From Terricaulis silvestris (lineage in GTDB: Bacteria > Pseudomonadota > Alphaproteobacteria > Caulobacterales > Aquidulcibacteraceae), in the NCBI RefSeq assembly GCF_009792355.1, contig NZ_CP047045.1, forward strand, positions 3,374,501 to 3,438,500: a stretch of DNA of 64,000 nucleotides. Direction: 5' to 3'. Positions 16,573-26,808 of this stretch are shown here, in pieces. The position numbers and the translations under genes were made by a program. How positions within the stretch are numbered: position 1 is the stretch's first letter; the number at the start of each line of letters is the position of its first letter. The notes under the pieces were generated by a model. The model saw only the letters and a program-made list of their open reading frames with translations, searched no databases and was not told where the DNA came from.

Positions 16573-17840
16573 CCTTCGTCGGCCACGGCCGCGGCAATAT
16601 CATCCTCGCGCGTGCGCCCGCGCGCGAGGATTGATGTTGCCGCCAAATCACCGGTGACATTGCCGAGCGTGCGGAAGATGTCGGGGAACACTTCGACCGC
16701 AATCAGAATGCCCAGAACTTCCGTCGGCACGCCGAGCGCCAAACAGATTGGCGCGATGGAGGCGATGAACGACACCTGCCCGGGCAAGCCCACCGACGCG
16801 ACACTCATCGCGTAGGCCACAAACACGCCGCCTGCGATCTGCAGCGGCGTCGGCTGGATCCCATAAAGATGCGCTACGAAGAACACGACCGCGAGGTTCG
16901 CCACCGGGCTAGTAAAGCGGAAAATCGCCACCGCGAGCGGCAACACAACGTCGGCCACGCTCGGCGGAATGCGCAAGCCCCGCAACGCCGCATCAAGCAT
17001 CGCCGGTAGCGAAGCCAGCGAAGACTGAGTGGAGGCAGCGATAGCCCACACGGGCGTCGCAGCGGTGGTGAAGCGCCCAATCGGCTGGCCGCCCAATGTG
17101 ATCGCGATGAGCCAGGCAACCACGGTGATGCCGGCCGTCACCGACGTCACGATCACCACGTATTGCGCCAGGGTGCCTGCAGCCCCGAAGCCGGTGTGCA
17201 GGCCAACGCCTAGCGCCAGGGCGAACACGCCGAGCGGTCCGGCCAACAGCACCCAGCCAACGATAACGATCATCGCTTCCGAAACGGCGCGGAAGAAACC
17301 GACGATCTGATCGCGCATTGGCGGCGCTAGCCGCGTCGTGGCGAAACCGAAGAACACGGAGAACACCACCAGCGCCAGCACGCCGTCTTCGGCGGCCGCT
17401 TTCACTGGATTATAAGGCGCAAGCCCCTGCAGCCAGCTCGCGAACGTCGGCGGCTCGACGACCCTCACCGCCTGATCGCCGACGCCGGCGATAAAGGCCG
17501 CCGCTGCCTCGCGATCGACGGGCCAAGCTGCGAGGAAGCTGTTGGTCGCGATGACCGAATACGTGGCGGCGAAGAAGATCAGCACCGTGAAGAGGAGGAT
17601 TGCCCGCAGCACCAGACCGCCGGTCTTCCCAGCGTCCGCGACTGAGGCGATTCCCGTGATCAACAGCGATACCACAAGCGGGATCACCGTCATCCGGAGT
17701 GTGTTAAGCCAAAGCCCGCCAAACGCCTCGACGCCCTCGCCGACCGCCGTCAGCTGCGGCGCCTCTGCGCGAATGAGAGCGCCCGCGGCCAATCCAGCGA
17801 TCAGCCCCGCGAACACGAGCAAGCTCAAACTAAGTTTCAA
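16569..17840 (-). CDS. Dicarboxylate/amino acid:cation symporter (DAACS family)
   Basis: A 423-residue inner-membrane transporter with the GltPh/DctA fold: eight membrane helices plus two re-entrant hairpins. Visible marks are LNTLRMTVIPLVVSLLITG (the MxVxPL helix), a Ser-rich hairpin AASTQSSLASLPAM, and the last hairpin AYAMSVASVGLPGQVSF. Family members import C4-dicarboxylates, glutamate, aspartate or Ser/Thr with Na+ or H+. The usual NMDGT-type binding motif in helix 7 reads FRFTSPVANLAVV, so the substrate may differ from glutamate or succinate. It is a single gene between two unrelated ones. Confidence 0.9.
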   Translation of the reverse strand: MKLSLSLLVFAGLIAGLAAGALIRAEAPQLTAVGEGVEAFGGLWLNTLRMTVIPLVVSLLITGIASVADAGKTGGLVLRAILLFTVLIFFAATYSVIATNSFLAAWPVDREAAAAFIAGVGDQAVRVVEPPTFASWLQGLAPYNPVKAAAEDGVLALVVFSVFFGFATTRLAPPMRDQIVGFFRAVSEAMIVIVGWVLLAGPLGVFALALGVGLHTGFGAAGTLAQYVVIVTSVTAGITVVAWLIAITLGGQPIGRFTTAATPVWAIAASTQSSLASLPAMLDAALRGLRIPPSVADVVLPLAVAIFRFTSPVANLAVVFFVAHLYGIQPTPLQIAGGVFVAYAMSVASVGLPGQVSFIASIAPICLALGVPTEVLGILIAVEVFPDIFRTLGNVTGDLAATSILARGRTREDDIAAAVADEG

Positions 17841-17898
17841 ACGCGCGCCCCAATTAACTCAGAGCGCGTGTAACGCACCTGCGAACAGCGCGCCAGCG

Positions 17899-19398
17899 TC
17901 AGGCGAGTTCGCGGGCGCGATCAGGCGCCGAAGCGGGCGCTGCAGCCGGCGCGCGCTCGAACTTCAGCACGCCATCCTCGAGCGGGCCGAACCGCAGGTC
18001 GAAGATGTCGTGCATATAGCTCTGGTTCTGCTTCCAGGGCGCGGAACTGGTCTGCTTCGGCATCAGATGCTCGGCGCGCCTAAAGTAGCCGGACGAGAAA
18101 TCAGCGAACGGCAACGCCTCTTCCGGCGGCGCTTCCATCACGGGCGTGGCCGACGCCAGATCGTAATCATCGAGATATTTGATCAGGCGGCAGGTGTATT
18201 CGCAGATCAGATCCGCCCGCAGCGTCCACGAAGCGTTGGTGTAGCCAAACACGAACGTCATGTTCGGCACGTTGGAGAGCATCGAGCCTTTGTAGGCGTA
18301 GCACTTGCCGGTATCGATCTTGGCGCCATCGACACTGATCTCCGCCCCGCCGAGCATGCGCAGATTGAGCCCGGTCGCGGAGATGATGATGTCGGCCTCC
18401 AGCTCCTGGCCGGAGGCGAGCTTGATGCCCTTCTCGGTGAACGTCTCGATCGTGTCGGTGACGATAGACGCTTTGCCATCGCGGATCGCCGTGAACATAT
18501 CGTTGTCCGGCACCAGGCAGAGGCGCTGCTCCCACGGATTATAGCTGGGCGTGAAATGCGTCTCCATGTCGTAGTCAGGGCCGAGCTGTTCGCGGATGAG
18601 CGCTAGCAAACGCTCCTTCGTCTTGCCCGGCCGCGAGCGCGCCAAGCGGAAGAAAAATTGCTGGAACAGAATTTTCCGCATCCGCGTCAGATCGTAGGCA
18701 AAGTGCTTCGGCAGATTGCGCCGGCCCCAATTCGCCAGCTTATCCTCTGACGGCAGCGAGACCATGTAAGTCGGCGAACGCTGCAACATGGTCACGTGCG
18801 CGGCTTTGTCCGTCATCGCCGGCACCAATGTCACCGCCGTCGCGCCTGAGCCGATCACGACAACGCGCTTGCCGCTGTACTCCAAATCTTCCGGCCAGTG
18901 CTGCGGATGGATCAGCGTTCCCTTGAACTGCTCCGCGCCCGGAAACTCCGGCTGATAGCCCTGTTCGTAATTGTAATAGCCCGCCGCCATCAGCACGAAC
19001 TTGGCTTTGAAGCGCTTCACCACGCCGTCTTGCTCGGCCTCCACGGTCCAGCGCGCCTCGCGCGAATCCCACGATGAGCGCACCACACGATGCTTAAAAC
19101 GGATGTGTTCGCGGATGCCGTATTCGTCCGCCGTCTCATTGACGTATTTCCAGATCGACGGCCCGTCCGCGATCGCCTTCTCTTCGGCCCACGGCTTGAA
19201 CGCGTAGCCCAAGGTGAACATGTCGCTGTCGGAGCGGATGCCGGGATAGCGGAAAAGGTCCCAAGTGCCGCCGATGGCGTCGCGGTTTTCCAGGATGACG
19301 TAGCTATGATCCGGTAGATCACGCTGTAGATAATACCCCGCGCCGATGCCGGAAATCCCAGCGCCTACGATTAGGACGTCGAACTCATCAATGCTCAT
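17899..19398 (-). CDS. Flavin-containing monooxygenase, Baeyer-Villiger type
   Basis: A 499-residue FAD/NADPH enzyme. The first Rossmann motif is VGAGISGIGAGYYL (11-24), the second GSGATAVTLVP (183-193), and between them lies the Baeyer-Villiger fingerprint F-x-G-x-x-x-H-x-x-x-W-P at 158-169 (FKGTLIHPQHWP). The ATG (MSIDEFDV) fits the family; 15 more upstream codons are open. Such enzymes insert oxygen next to a carbonyl or oxidise soft nucleophiles (for example EthA-like ones), using NADPH and O2. The substrate is unknown. It is transcribed away from cmk across an 86-base gap. Confidence 0.92.
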   Translation of the reverse strand: MSIDEFDVLIVGAGISGIGAGYYLQRDLPDHSYVILENRDAIGGTWDLFRYPGIRSDSDMFTLGYAFKPWAEEKAIADGPSIWKYVNETADEYGIREHIRFKHRVVRSSWDSREARWTVEAEQDGVVKRFKAKFVLMAAGYYNYEQGYQPEFPGAEQFKGTLIHPQHWPEDLEYSGKRVVVIGSGATAVTLVPAMTDKAAHVTMLQRSPTYMVSLPSEDKLANWGRRNLPKHFAYDLTRMRKILFQQFFFRLARSRPGKTKERLLALIREQLGPDYDMETHFTPSYNPWEQRLCLVPDNDMFTAIRDGKASIVTDTIETFTEKGIKLASGQELEADIIISATGLNLRMLGGAEISVDGAKIDTGKCYAYKGSMLSNVPNMTFVFGYTNASWTLRADLICEYTCRLIKYLDDYDLASATPVMEAPPEEALPFADFSSGYFRRAEHLMPKQTSSAPWKQNQSYMHDIFDLRFGPLEDGVLKFERAPAAAPASAPDRARELA

Positions 19399-19484
19399 GC
19401 CTTGAATCCGCGCGTTAGCGGCGCGCGTGTCAAGCCGACGCAAGGGAACATGACTGCAAACGCATGGCCTGCTAGAGCCGCCCC

Positions 19485-20120
19485 ATGATCATCGCCATCG
19501 ATGGACCCACTGCGTCGGGCAAGGGCACGGTCGCTGCCGGCGTCGCCCGGCACTACGGGCTGAAGCGCCTAGACACCGGCGCGCTCTACCGCGCCGTGGG
19601 CCTCGCCGTGATCGATGTGGGCGGCAATCCATCGGACGAAGCTGCCGCCGTCGCCGCCGCCAAAGCGCTGGATCTCACAGCCATCGACGAGACCCGCATC
19701 CGGTCGAGCGCCGCTGGTCTTGCCGCCTCCAAGGTCGCCAGCCAGCCAGCCGTCCGCGCCGCACTCCTCGCGGCCCAGCGCGCCTTCGCCGCCGACCCGG
19801 CGGGCGCGGTGCTCGATGGCCGCGACATTGGCACCGTCATCTGCCCGGACGCGGACGTGAAGCTCTTTGTCACGGCTGACCTTCCCGTCCGTACCGAGCG
19901 CCGGCTGAACGAACTCCGCTCTCGCGGCGAGCAGATCAGCTTTGAAGAATTGCAGGCCCAGATCGCCGAGCGCGACCGCCGCGACACCAGCCGCGCCGAT
20001 GCGCCGCTCCGCCAGGCCGAGGGGGCGCACTTGCTGGACACGACCCATCTTTCTATAGAGGGCGCGGTTGAGGCCGCTTGTCGGCTCATCGACGCGGCGC
20101 TGGCGCGTCCCGGGGCTTGA
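19485..20120 (+). CDS. cmk: Cytidylate kinase
   Basis: A 211-residue CMP/dCMP kinase that makes CDP/dCDP from ATP and CMP. It has Walker A GPTASGKGT (7-15), the CMP-binding LDTGALYRAVG, the DGRDIGTVICPDADVKLFVTA block and the RDRRDTSRADAPL lid. It is slightly shorter than the 225-residue E. coli enzyme, normal for the group. It lies upstream of rpsA, an arrangement conserved across proteobacteria. Confidence 0.96.
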   Translation: MIIAIDGPTASGKGTVAAGVARHYGLKRLDTGALYRAVGLAVIDVGGNPSDEAAAVAAAKALDLTAIDETRIRSSAAGLAASKVASQPAVRAALLAAQRAFAADPAGAVLDGRDIGTVICPDADVKLFVTADLPVRTERRLNELRSRGEQISFEELQAQIAERDRRDTSRADAPLRQAEGAHLLDTTHLSIEGAVEAACRLIDAALARPGA

Positions 20121-20171
20121 GGGCCTGCGGGGCGTTTCTCATATGCCGTGCCTCAGCCAAGCTAGTTCGGA

Positions 20172-20190
20172 CGGCCCCATGGTGGGGCCG
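20172..20190 (+). promoter_or_regulatory. Hairpin in the rpsA leader
   Basis: A perfect 8-base inverted repeat CGGCCCCA-TGG-TGGGGCCG, 55 bases before the rpsA ATG, with no T run. It may be a weak terminator or attenuator after cmk, or part of an mRNA structure used in S1 autoregulation. Neither role can be shown from sequence. Confidence 0.4.
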
Positions 20191-20245
20191 AGACCGCCGG
20201 AGCCAACCGGTCGGCCCGTTTTGAACGTTGGAGTTGAAGTAAAGT

Positions 20246-21937
20246 ATGTCTGTCCAAACAATGACCCCCACGCGCGACGATTTCGCGGCTCTTCTGGATG
20301 AAAGCCTTGGAACACGCGGCATGGTGGAAGGCCGGGTCATCCCGGCGACCGTCGTGGCGATCGAAAACGATTTCGTCGTCGTCGACATTGGCCTCAAGAC
20401 CGAAGGCCGCATCCCAGTCCGTGAATTCCTGATCGATGACGGCGCCGGCGCTCCGAAAGTGGGCGACATCGTCGAAGTCTATCTTGAGCGCATCGAGAAC
20501 GCGCTGGGCGACGCTGTCGTCAGCCGTGAGAAGGCGCGTCGCGAAGAAGCGTGGACCCGTCTCGAAAAATCGTTCGCCGCGCAAGAAGCGGTCAACGGCG
20601 CGCTCGTCGGTCGCGTCAAGGGCGGCTTCACTGTCGACCTCGGCGGCGCCAATGCGTTCTTGCCTGGCTCGCAAGTTGATATCCGCCCCGTGCGCGACGT
20701 CGGCCCGCTGATGAACATCGTGCAGCCGTTCGCGATCCTAAAAATGGACCGTCAGCGCGGCAACATCGTCGTCTCGCGTCGCGCCGTGCTCGAAGAGAGC
20801 CGCGCTTCGGAACGCGCCGAAATCGTCGGCCAGCTGAAGGAAGGCGAAGTCCGCGAAGGCATCGTCAAGAACATCACCGATTACGGTGCGTTCGTTGATC
20901 TCGGCGGCATCGACGGCCTGCTGCACGTCACCGATATGAGCTGGAAGCGCGTCTCCCACCCAAGCCAAGTGCTCAATGTGGGCGACACCGTCAAAGTCCA
21001 GATCGTCAAGATCAACCCGGAAACCCAGCGCATCAGCCTCGGCATGAAGCAGCTGCTCACCGATCCGTGGGATGGCGTTGATGCGAAGTATCCGGCGGGT
21101 GGCAAGTTCACCGGCCGCGTCACCAACATCACCGACTACGGCGCTTTCGTTGAACTCGAGCCGGGCGTTGAAGGCCTGGTGCATGTCAGCGAAATGAGCT
21201 GGACCAAGAAGAACCTGCACCCGTCGAAGATCCTAAGCACCAGCCAGGAAGTCGACGTGCAAGTGCTCGACGTGGACGGCGAAAAACGTCGTATCTCACT
21301 CGGCATCAAGCAAGTGCAGAACAATCCGTGGGACGCGTTCGTCGCCGACCACCCGGTTGGCTCCGTCATCGAAGGCGAGATCAAGAACATCACCGAGTTC
21401 GGTCTGTTCGTTGGCCTCACCCCGGAACTCGACGGCATGGTTCACCTCTCCGACATCGCTTGGGACGTGCAGGGCGAAGAAGCCCTTGCTCGCTTCAACA
21501 AAGGCGACGTCGTGAAGGCCAAGTTGCTCGACGTTGACATCGAGAAGGAGCGCATCTCGCTCGGCATGAAGCAGGTCGACAACGACCCGATGGCGGATGC
21601 CGACTACAAGCGCGGCCAGATCATCACGGTCGAAATCGTCGACGTCGCCACTGGCGGCATCGAAGTCGCATTCGGCGAAGGCAACGCATTGCGCAGCTTC
21701 ATCCGCAAGTCGGATCTGTCGCGCGATCGCCAAGAGCAACGTGCGGACCGCTTCTCCAAGGGCGACCGCATCGATGCGATGGTGACCGGCTTCGACAAGT
21801 CCAGCCGCAAGGTGGCGCTCTCGATCAAGGCCATGGAATTGGCCGATGAGAAGGAAGCGATTGCCCAGTTCGGTTCGTCGGACTCGGGCGCCTCTCTCGG
21901 CGACATTCTGGGCGCGGCCTTGAAGGACAAGAAGTAA
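20246..21937 (+). CDS. rpsA: 30S ribosomal protein S1
   Basis: A 563-residue S1 with six OB-fold S1 repeats. The first two are divergent and bind the ribosome (through S2); the four C-terminal ones carry the typical ITDYGAFVDL/ITEFGLFVGL, GLVHVSEMSW and RISLGMKQ blocks and bind mRNA. It is required for starting translation of structured messages. The length fits the 557-residue E. coli protein. The ATG follows a short GGAG-like site. A strong terminator follows and ihfB comes next, the conserved cmk-rpsA-ihfB order. Confidence 0.98.
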   Translation: MSVQTMTPTRDDFAALLDESLGTRGMVEGRVIPATVVAIENDFVVVDIGLKTEGRIPVREFLIDDGAGAPKVGDIVEVYLERIENALGDAVVSREKARREEAWTRLEKSFAAQEAVNGALVGRVKGGFTVDLGGANAFLPGSQVDIRPVRDVGPLMNIVQPFAILKMDRQRGNIVVSRRAVLEESRASERAEIVGQLKEGEVREGIVKNITDYGAFVDLGGIDGLLHVTDMSWKRVSHPSQVLNVGDTVKVQIVKINPETQRISLGMKQLLTDPWDGVDAKYPAGGKFTGRVTNITDYGAFVELEPGVEGLVHVSEMSWTKKNLHPSKILSTSQEVDVQVLDVDGEKRRISLGIKQVQNNPWDAFVADHPVGSVIEGEIKNITEFGLFVGLTPELDGMVHLSDIAWDVQGEEALARFNKGDVVKAKLLDVDIEKERISLGMKQVDNDPMADADYKRGQIITVEIVDVATGGIEVAFGEGNALRSFIRKSDLSRDRQEQRADRFSKGDRIDAMVTGFDKSSRKVALSIKAMELADEKEAIAQFGSSDSGASLGDILGAALKDKK

Positions 21938-21968
21938 AGCCTAAACCGCTACCACAGCGGAAAAGGCG

Positions 21969-22007
21969 AAGGCCCGGCGCGGAAACCCCGCGCCGGGCCT
22001 TTTCTTT
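21969..22007 (+). terminator. Rho-independent terminator after rpsA
   Basis: A 14-base perfect stem AAGGCCCGGCGCGG / CCGCGCCGGGCCTT (21969-21982 and 21988-22001) with a 5-base loop, then TTTTCTTT. It lies 32 bases after the rpsA stop. Confidence 0.92.
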
Positions 22008-22089
22008 GTGCGAATTCAACCAGCTGGCCAGTTGACGAGCGCCCCGCCGGGGCTTCTAGTCGGGCCTTGGGGATGACGGGGAGCACCGA

Positions 22090-22380
22090 ATGCTTCGATC
22101 CGAGCTGGTAGCCAAACTGCAGGAAGAAATGGCGCCGCTGAAAGCGGCCGAGATCGAGCACGCTGTTGACGTCGTGCTCGACGAGATTTCCGTAGCGTTG
22201 GCCCAAGGCGGGCGCGTTGAGCTGCGTGGATTTGGCGCATTCTCGGTGCGGAAACGCGAAGCCCGCACCGGCCGCAATCCGCGCACGGGCGCGGCGGTAA
22301 AAGTGTCGGCGAAGAAAGTGCCTTTCTTCAAGCCTGGCAAAGAGTTGCGTCTCAAGGTCAATGGCGGCGAGGAGCCGTGA
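22090..22380 (+). CDS. ihfB: Integration host factor beta subunit
   Basis: A 96-residue DNABII protein. LRSELVAKLQ and the VELRGFGAFSVR block match IhfB better than HU. The beta arm carries RTGRNPRTGAAVKV with the DNA-intercalating proline, and FFKPGKELR closes the fold. It pairs with IhfA to bend DNA at specific sites for recombination, replication and transcription. It has its own start after the rpsA terminator. Confidence 0.94.
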   Translation: MLRSELVAKLQEEMAPLKAAEIEHAVDVVLDEISVALAQGGRVELRGFGAFSVRKREARTGRNPRTGAAVKVSAKKVPFFKPGKELRLKVNGGEEP

Positions 22381-22488
22381 CGCGAAAATAGGCGCCTGAC
22401 TTCAGATCAAAATGAACAGCACACGCAACGTTGGCGCCGGTGCGCGCGCGTGTTCAACATCCGGCGTCTTCACTCACTCGGAGCTTCC

Positions 22489-23091
22489 ATGCGTATCTTA
22501 TCGACACTTGTGCTTGCGTTGTTGGTTCAGGTGTCCGGCGCTGCCGCGCAAACACTTGACGATCCTCGTCTGCAGCCCATGTCGGCGCACTACGTGCGCC
22601 TCTCGCAAGCATATTCTGAGGGCGATGCGGCAATGATCCTCGCGTATCGCACACCGGACTTCTTCGTCGAAACTCCGGGGGGCGGACGCATCGAGGCCGA
22701 CGTCGCCTCGCAAATCCTGGTCGACTTCCTCGCCAACAGCCGCCCGCCCATCGAGCAACGCACTGACGTTTTGTGCGCGGGCATGGCAGGCGAGAGCGAA
22801 GCGCTTTTCACGGTTGTCCAACACACGACGCGCACCACCGATCTCAGTGGCTCTGACCACCGTCTTGAGAGCGCGATCACACAGACGGAAACCTGGCGTC
22901 TAACCGCTGACGGCTGGCGCCTTGCGTCCGTGTCCAACATGCACGACACGCGCCGCTGGGTTGATGGCGCCGAGATCGATCCATCGCAGCCGTACGATCC
23001 ACGCGCGCGGCGCGCTTTCACTTACACCCCCGGCGTACCTGAAACCTGCGCCGTGCAAGCGCCGGCAGAGCCGGGACCGGGTCTGGAATAA
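22489..23091 (+). CDS. Exported SnoaL/DUF4440-like protein
   Basis: A 200-residue protein with a signal peptide ([21 protein letters not shown]). The mature part resembles the NTF2-like fold used by DUF4440/SnoaL proteins: a helical start ([20 protein letters not shown]), [11 protein letters not shown], then [18 protein letters not shown] near the end. In this fold the cavity may bind a small ligand or be non-catalytic. The start follows GGAG; the open frame extends 13 codons upstream. The function is unknown. A hairpin terminator follows. Confidence 0.75.
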   Translation: MRILSTLVLALLVQVSGAAAQTLDDPRLQPMSAHYVRLSQAYSEGDAAMILAYRTPDFFVETPGGGRIEADVASQILVDFLANSRPPIEQRTDVLCAGMAGESEALFTVVQHTTRTTDLSGSDHRLESAITQTETWRLTADGWRLASVSNMHDTRRWVDGAEIDPSQPYDPRARRAFTYTPGVPETCAVQAPAEPGPGLE

Positions 23092-23115
23092 AATCAAACA
23101 AAGCGTTTCGCTTCG

Positions 23116-23150
23116 AAGGCGCGGTCGGCAACGGCCGCGCCTTCCTTGTT
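23116..23150 (+). terminator. Terminator after the SnoaL-like gene
   Basis: Stem AAGGCGCGG / CCGCGCCTT (23116-23124 and 23135-23143) with a 10-base loop, then CCTTGTT. It lies 25 bases past the stop and before mscL. Confidence 0.65.
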
Positions 23151-23212
23151 CCGCCTTGCGCCAAGCACTGAAATCGTGTCGCTTGCGGCGCAAGAAATCG
23201 CGAGGGTCGCCG

Positions 23213-23632
23213 ATGTCGATGCTGAAAGAATTCCGTGAGTTCGCCCTCAAAGGCAGCGTGGTCGATCTCGCCGTCGGCGTCATCATCGGCGCGGCGTTCG
23301 GCACCATCGTCTCGTCACTTGTGGACGACGTCATCATGCCGCTCGTCGGCGCAGTGACGGGCGGTCTCGACTTCTCAAATTATTTCTTGCCGCTCTCCGG
23401 CGCGGTGACGGCGACAACGCTCGCGGAGGCGCGCGAGCAAGGCGCGGTCTTCGCTTACGGCAAATTTCTTACTGCGGTGCTGAAATTCATCATCATCGCC
23501 TGGGTGCTGTTTTTCGTGATCAAGGCGATGAACACGATGAAGCGCAAGGAAGAAGCCAAGCCCGCGCCCGTCGCCGAAACGCCAGCCGACGTAAAGCTGC
23601 TCACCGAAATTCGCGACCTGCTAAAGAAGTAA
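23213..23632 (+). CDS. mscL: Large-conductance mechanosensitive channel
   Basis: A 139-residue MscL. The N-terminal helix [24 protein letters not shown] is the diagnostic start. TM1 ([17 protein letters not shown]) and TM2 ([23 protein letters not shown]) flank a periplasmic loop, and a charged C-terminal helix bundle ([11 protein letters not shown]) ends the protein. It is a pentameric safety valve in the inner membrane that opens on hypo-osmotic shock. The ATG is set by the family N-terminus inside a longer open frame. Confidence 0.96.
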   Translation: MSMLKEFREFALKGSVVDLAVGVIIGAAFGTIVSSLVDDVIMPLVGAVTGGLDFSNYFLPLSGAVTATTLAEAREQGAVFAYGKFLTAVLKFIIIAWVLFFVIKAMNTMKRKEEAKPAPVAETPADVKLLTEIRDLLKK

Positions 23633-23662
23633 TAGAGAGCGCCCCTCCCTACATGCGTAAAC

Positions 23663-24298
23663 ATGCCTGACGCGAAAATTTGCGGCATCACGACGCCGGA
23701 AGCGCTCGACGCCGCCATCGAAGGCGGCGCGCGTTTCGTTGGCTTTGTCACCTACCCGAAAAGCCCACGCTTCCTCACGCAAGACAAGCTCGCCGCACTG
23801 GCCCGCCGCGCGGCCGGACGCGTGGAGACGGTGCTGGTGACCGTCGCCGCCGATGATGCGCACCTTGTCGCCGCCATCGAGGCCGCCCAGCCGGACTGGA
23901 TCCAGCTTCACGGTGGCGAGGCGCCTGGCCGGGTCGCCGAGGTCCGCCGCTTCGCCCGCCGGGGCGTCATCAAAGCCATGGGCGTCGGCCGGCGCGAGGA
24001 CCTGATGGCCGCCAGCGCCTACGAGCCGGTCGCCGATATGCTGCTGTTCGACGCTCAGGCGCCCTCAGCGGCCGCCCAGCCGGGCGGCAACGCCATGGCG
24101 TTTGACTGGAGCCTTCTTGGCAGCTGGACCTTCGGCCGCCCCTGGCTGCTTGCCGGCGGATTGACCCCGGTGAACGTCAGAGAGGCGATCCGGGTCTCCG
24201 GGGCCGACCTCGTGGACGTGTCCTCTGGCGTGGAAAGCGCCCCCGGCCTAAAGGACCCCCTCCTGATCGCCCAATTTCTGGCGGCTGTGGAAGTTTAA
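23663..24298 (+). CDS. trpF: Phosphoribosylanthranilate isomerase
   Basis: A 211-residue TIM-barrel enzyme that converts phosphoribosylanthranilate to CdRP in tryptophan synthesis. It has [10 protein letters not shown] with the catalytic Cys7, [16 protein letters not shown], the LLFDAQ strand bearing the catalytic Asp, [13 protein letters not shown], and the phosphate-binding LAGGLTP and VDVSSGVE. It starts the trpF-trpB-X-trpA-accD-folC run; the trpB ATG is 10 bases after its stop. Confidence 0.96.
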   Translation: MPDAKICGITTPEALDAAIEGGARFVGFVTYPKSPRFLTQDKLAALARRAAGRVETVLVTVAADDAHLVAAIEAAQPDWIQLHGGEAPGRVAEVRRFARRGVIKAMGVGRREDLMAASAYEPVADMLLFDAQAPSAAAQPGGNAMAFDWSLLGSWTFGRPWLLAGGLTPVNVREAIRVSGADLVDVSSGVESAPGLKDPLLIAQFLAAVEV

Positions 24299-24308
24299 AA
24301 CCCGCCCG

Positions 24309-25519
<1,211 letters not shown>

Positions 25520-25523
<4 letters not shown>

Positions 25524-25984
25524 AATTCGCACACCTCATCTTCTGCGGCGTCGCCGCTTTCGCCCTGCCCGCTGTCGCCGTGCCGAAGGAAAGCGTTCGC
25601 GCCGCTCCTGTCGCGGCGACGGCAACCTCCTCCACGCTCTTCCCGGGCGAGCTGGATATTCCGATCGCTGACGGCTCGAACGTCCCGTCCAATTGTGAGT
25701 TTCCCTCATCGCTGACCGCGAGCGGCCTGGAGCTCGCCTGCATCGTCGCCGACGGCGCCGCTGAAGACGAAGTTGGCATCGAGTACATTTCGTGGCTGGG
25801 CTCGAACGGCTTCCGCCACAGCGCCGACATCATCGGCGGCTTCGTCGCCGCTCGCGAAACCGGAAACGGCTGCGAGCAGACGCTCAACATCTACCCGCAT
25901 GGCGAAGAGGGCGAGACCGCCGGCATCTGGTTCGCGCTCGAACGCGAGCCGCGTTGCGCGGCGGCACAACCCGAGACGCCATGA
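25520..25984 (+). CDS. Small exported protein inserted between trpB and trpA
   Basis: A 154-residue protein with a signal peptide ([20 protein letters not shown]). It starts at a TTG overlapping the trpB stop (TTGA) with AGGAG seven bases upstream. The mature part is acidic, with three cysteines ([24 protein letters not shown]) and a fourth near the end (PRCAA), probably two disulphides in the periplasm. Its stop overlaps the trpA ATG (ATGA), so the three genes are translationally coupled. I do not recognise a family, and no tryptophan-related role is evident. Confidence 0.8.
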
Positions 25985-26808
25985 CGTCACGTCTCGATCA
26001 GCGATTTGCCGCACTCAAACGCGACGGGCGCTCAGCGCTCGTCGCGTATGTGATGGCGAGTGATCCTGATGCGGAGACGTGCTTCGAGATTCTGAAAGGC
26101 CTTCCTCTCGCCGGCGCTGACATCATCGAACTGGGCTTCCCGTTCAGCGATCCGATGGCCGACGGCCCGAGCGTGCAGAAGGCAGCGTTGCGCGCGCTGA
26201 AAGCCGGCGGCTCACTCAAACAATCGCTCGATCTCGCGCGCCGCTTTCGCGCCACCAATGCCGACACGCCGCTCATCCTGATGGGCTACGCCAATCCGAT
26301 CGAGAGCCTGGGCTACGACGCGTTCGCCGAAGCCATGCACGCATCCGGCGCCGATGGCGCGATCATCGTCGATCTGCCGCCGGAGGAAGACGCCCCGCTC
26401 CGCGCGGCGTTCGACGCCCGCGGCCTCTCCATTATCCGCCTGGCCACGCCAACTACGGATAGCAGCCGGTTAACCAAGGTGCTCGAAGGCGCCTCCGGGT
26501 TCCTGTATTATGTCTCGGTCGCTGGGGTTACCGGCGCCAATCAAGCCGCCTCCGACAGCATTCGCGCCGCCGTGGAACGCCTGAAGCGGGCCACGACTTT
26601 ACCGATTGCGGTTGGGTTCGGCGTGCGCGAGCCGGAAGCGGCGCGCGCGATCGCGAAGACCGCTGACGCCGTGGTTGTAGGCTCGGCGATTGTGGATGAG
26701 ATCACCGCCGGCCCAGAGGCCCAAGCGGTCGAACGCGTCTTGCGCAAAGTCGCTCAATTGAGCGAAGCTGTGCGATCAGCGCGTGCACTGGAAGGGACAC
26801 CGGCATGA
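25981..26808 (+). CDS. trpA: Tryptophan synthase alpha chain
   Basis: A 275-residue TIM barrel that splits indole-3-glycerol phosphate and passes indole to Trp[16 protein letters not shown] holds the catalytic Glu50 and Asp61. [17 protein letters not shown] (the loop 6 region) and VGFGVREPE / VVVGSAIV are family blocks. The ATG overlaps the stop of the inserted exported-protein gene, and its own stop overlaps accD (ATGA). Confidence 0.97.
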   Translation: MTSRLDQRFAALKRDGRSALVAYVMASDPDAETCFEILKGLPLAGADIIELGFPFSDPMADGPSVQKAALRALKAGGSLKQSLDLARRFRATNADTPLILMGYANPIESLGYDAFAEAMHASGADGAIIVDLPPEEDAPLRAAFDARGLSIIRLATPTTDSSRLTKVLEGASGFLYYVSVAGVTGANQAASDSIRAAVERLKRATTLPIAVGFGVREPEAARAIAKTADAVVVGSAIVDEITAGPEAQAVERVLRKVAQLSEAVRSARALEGTPA

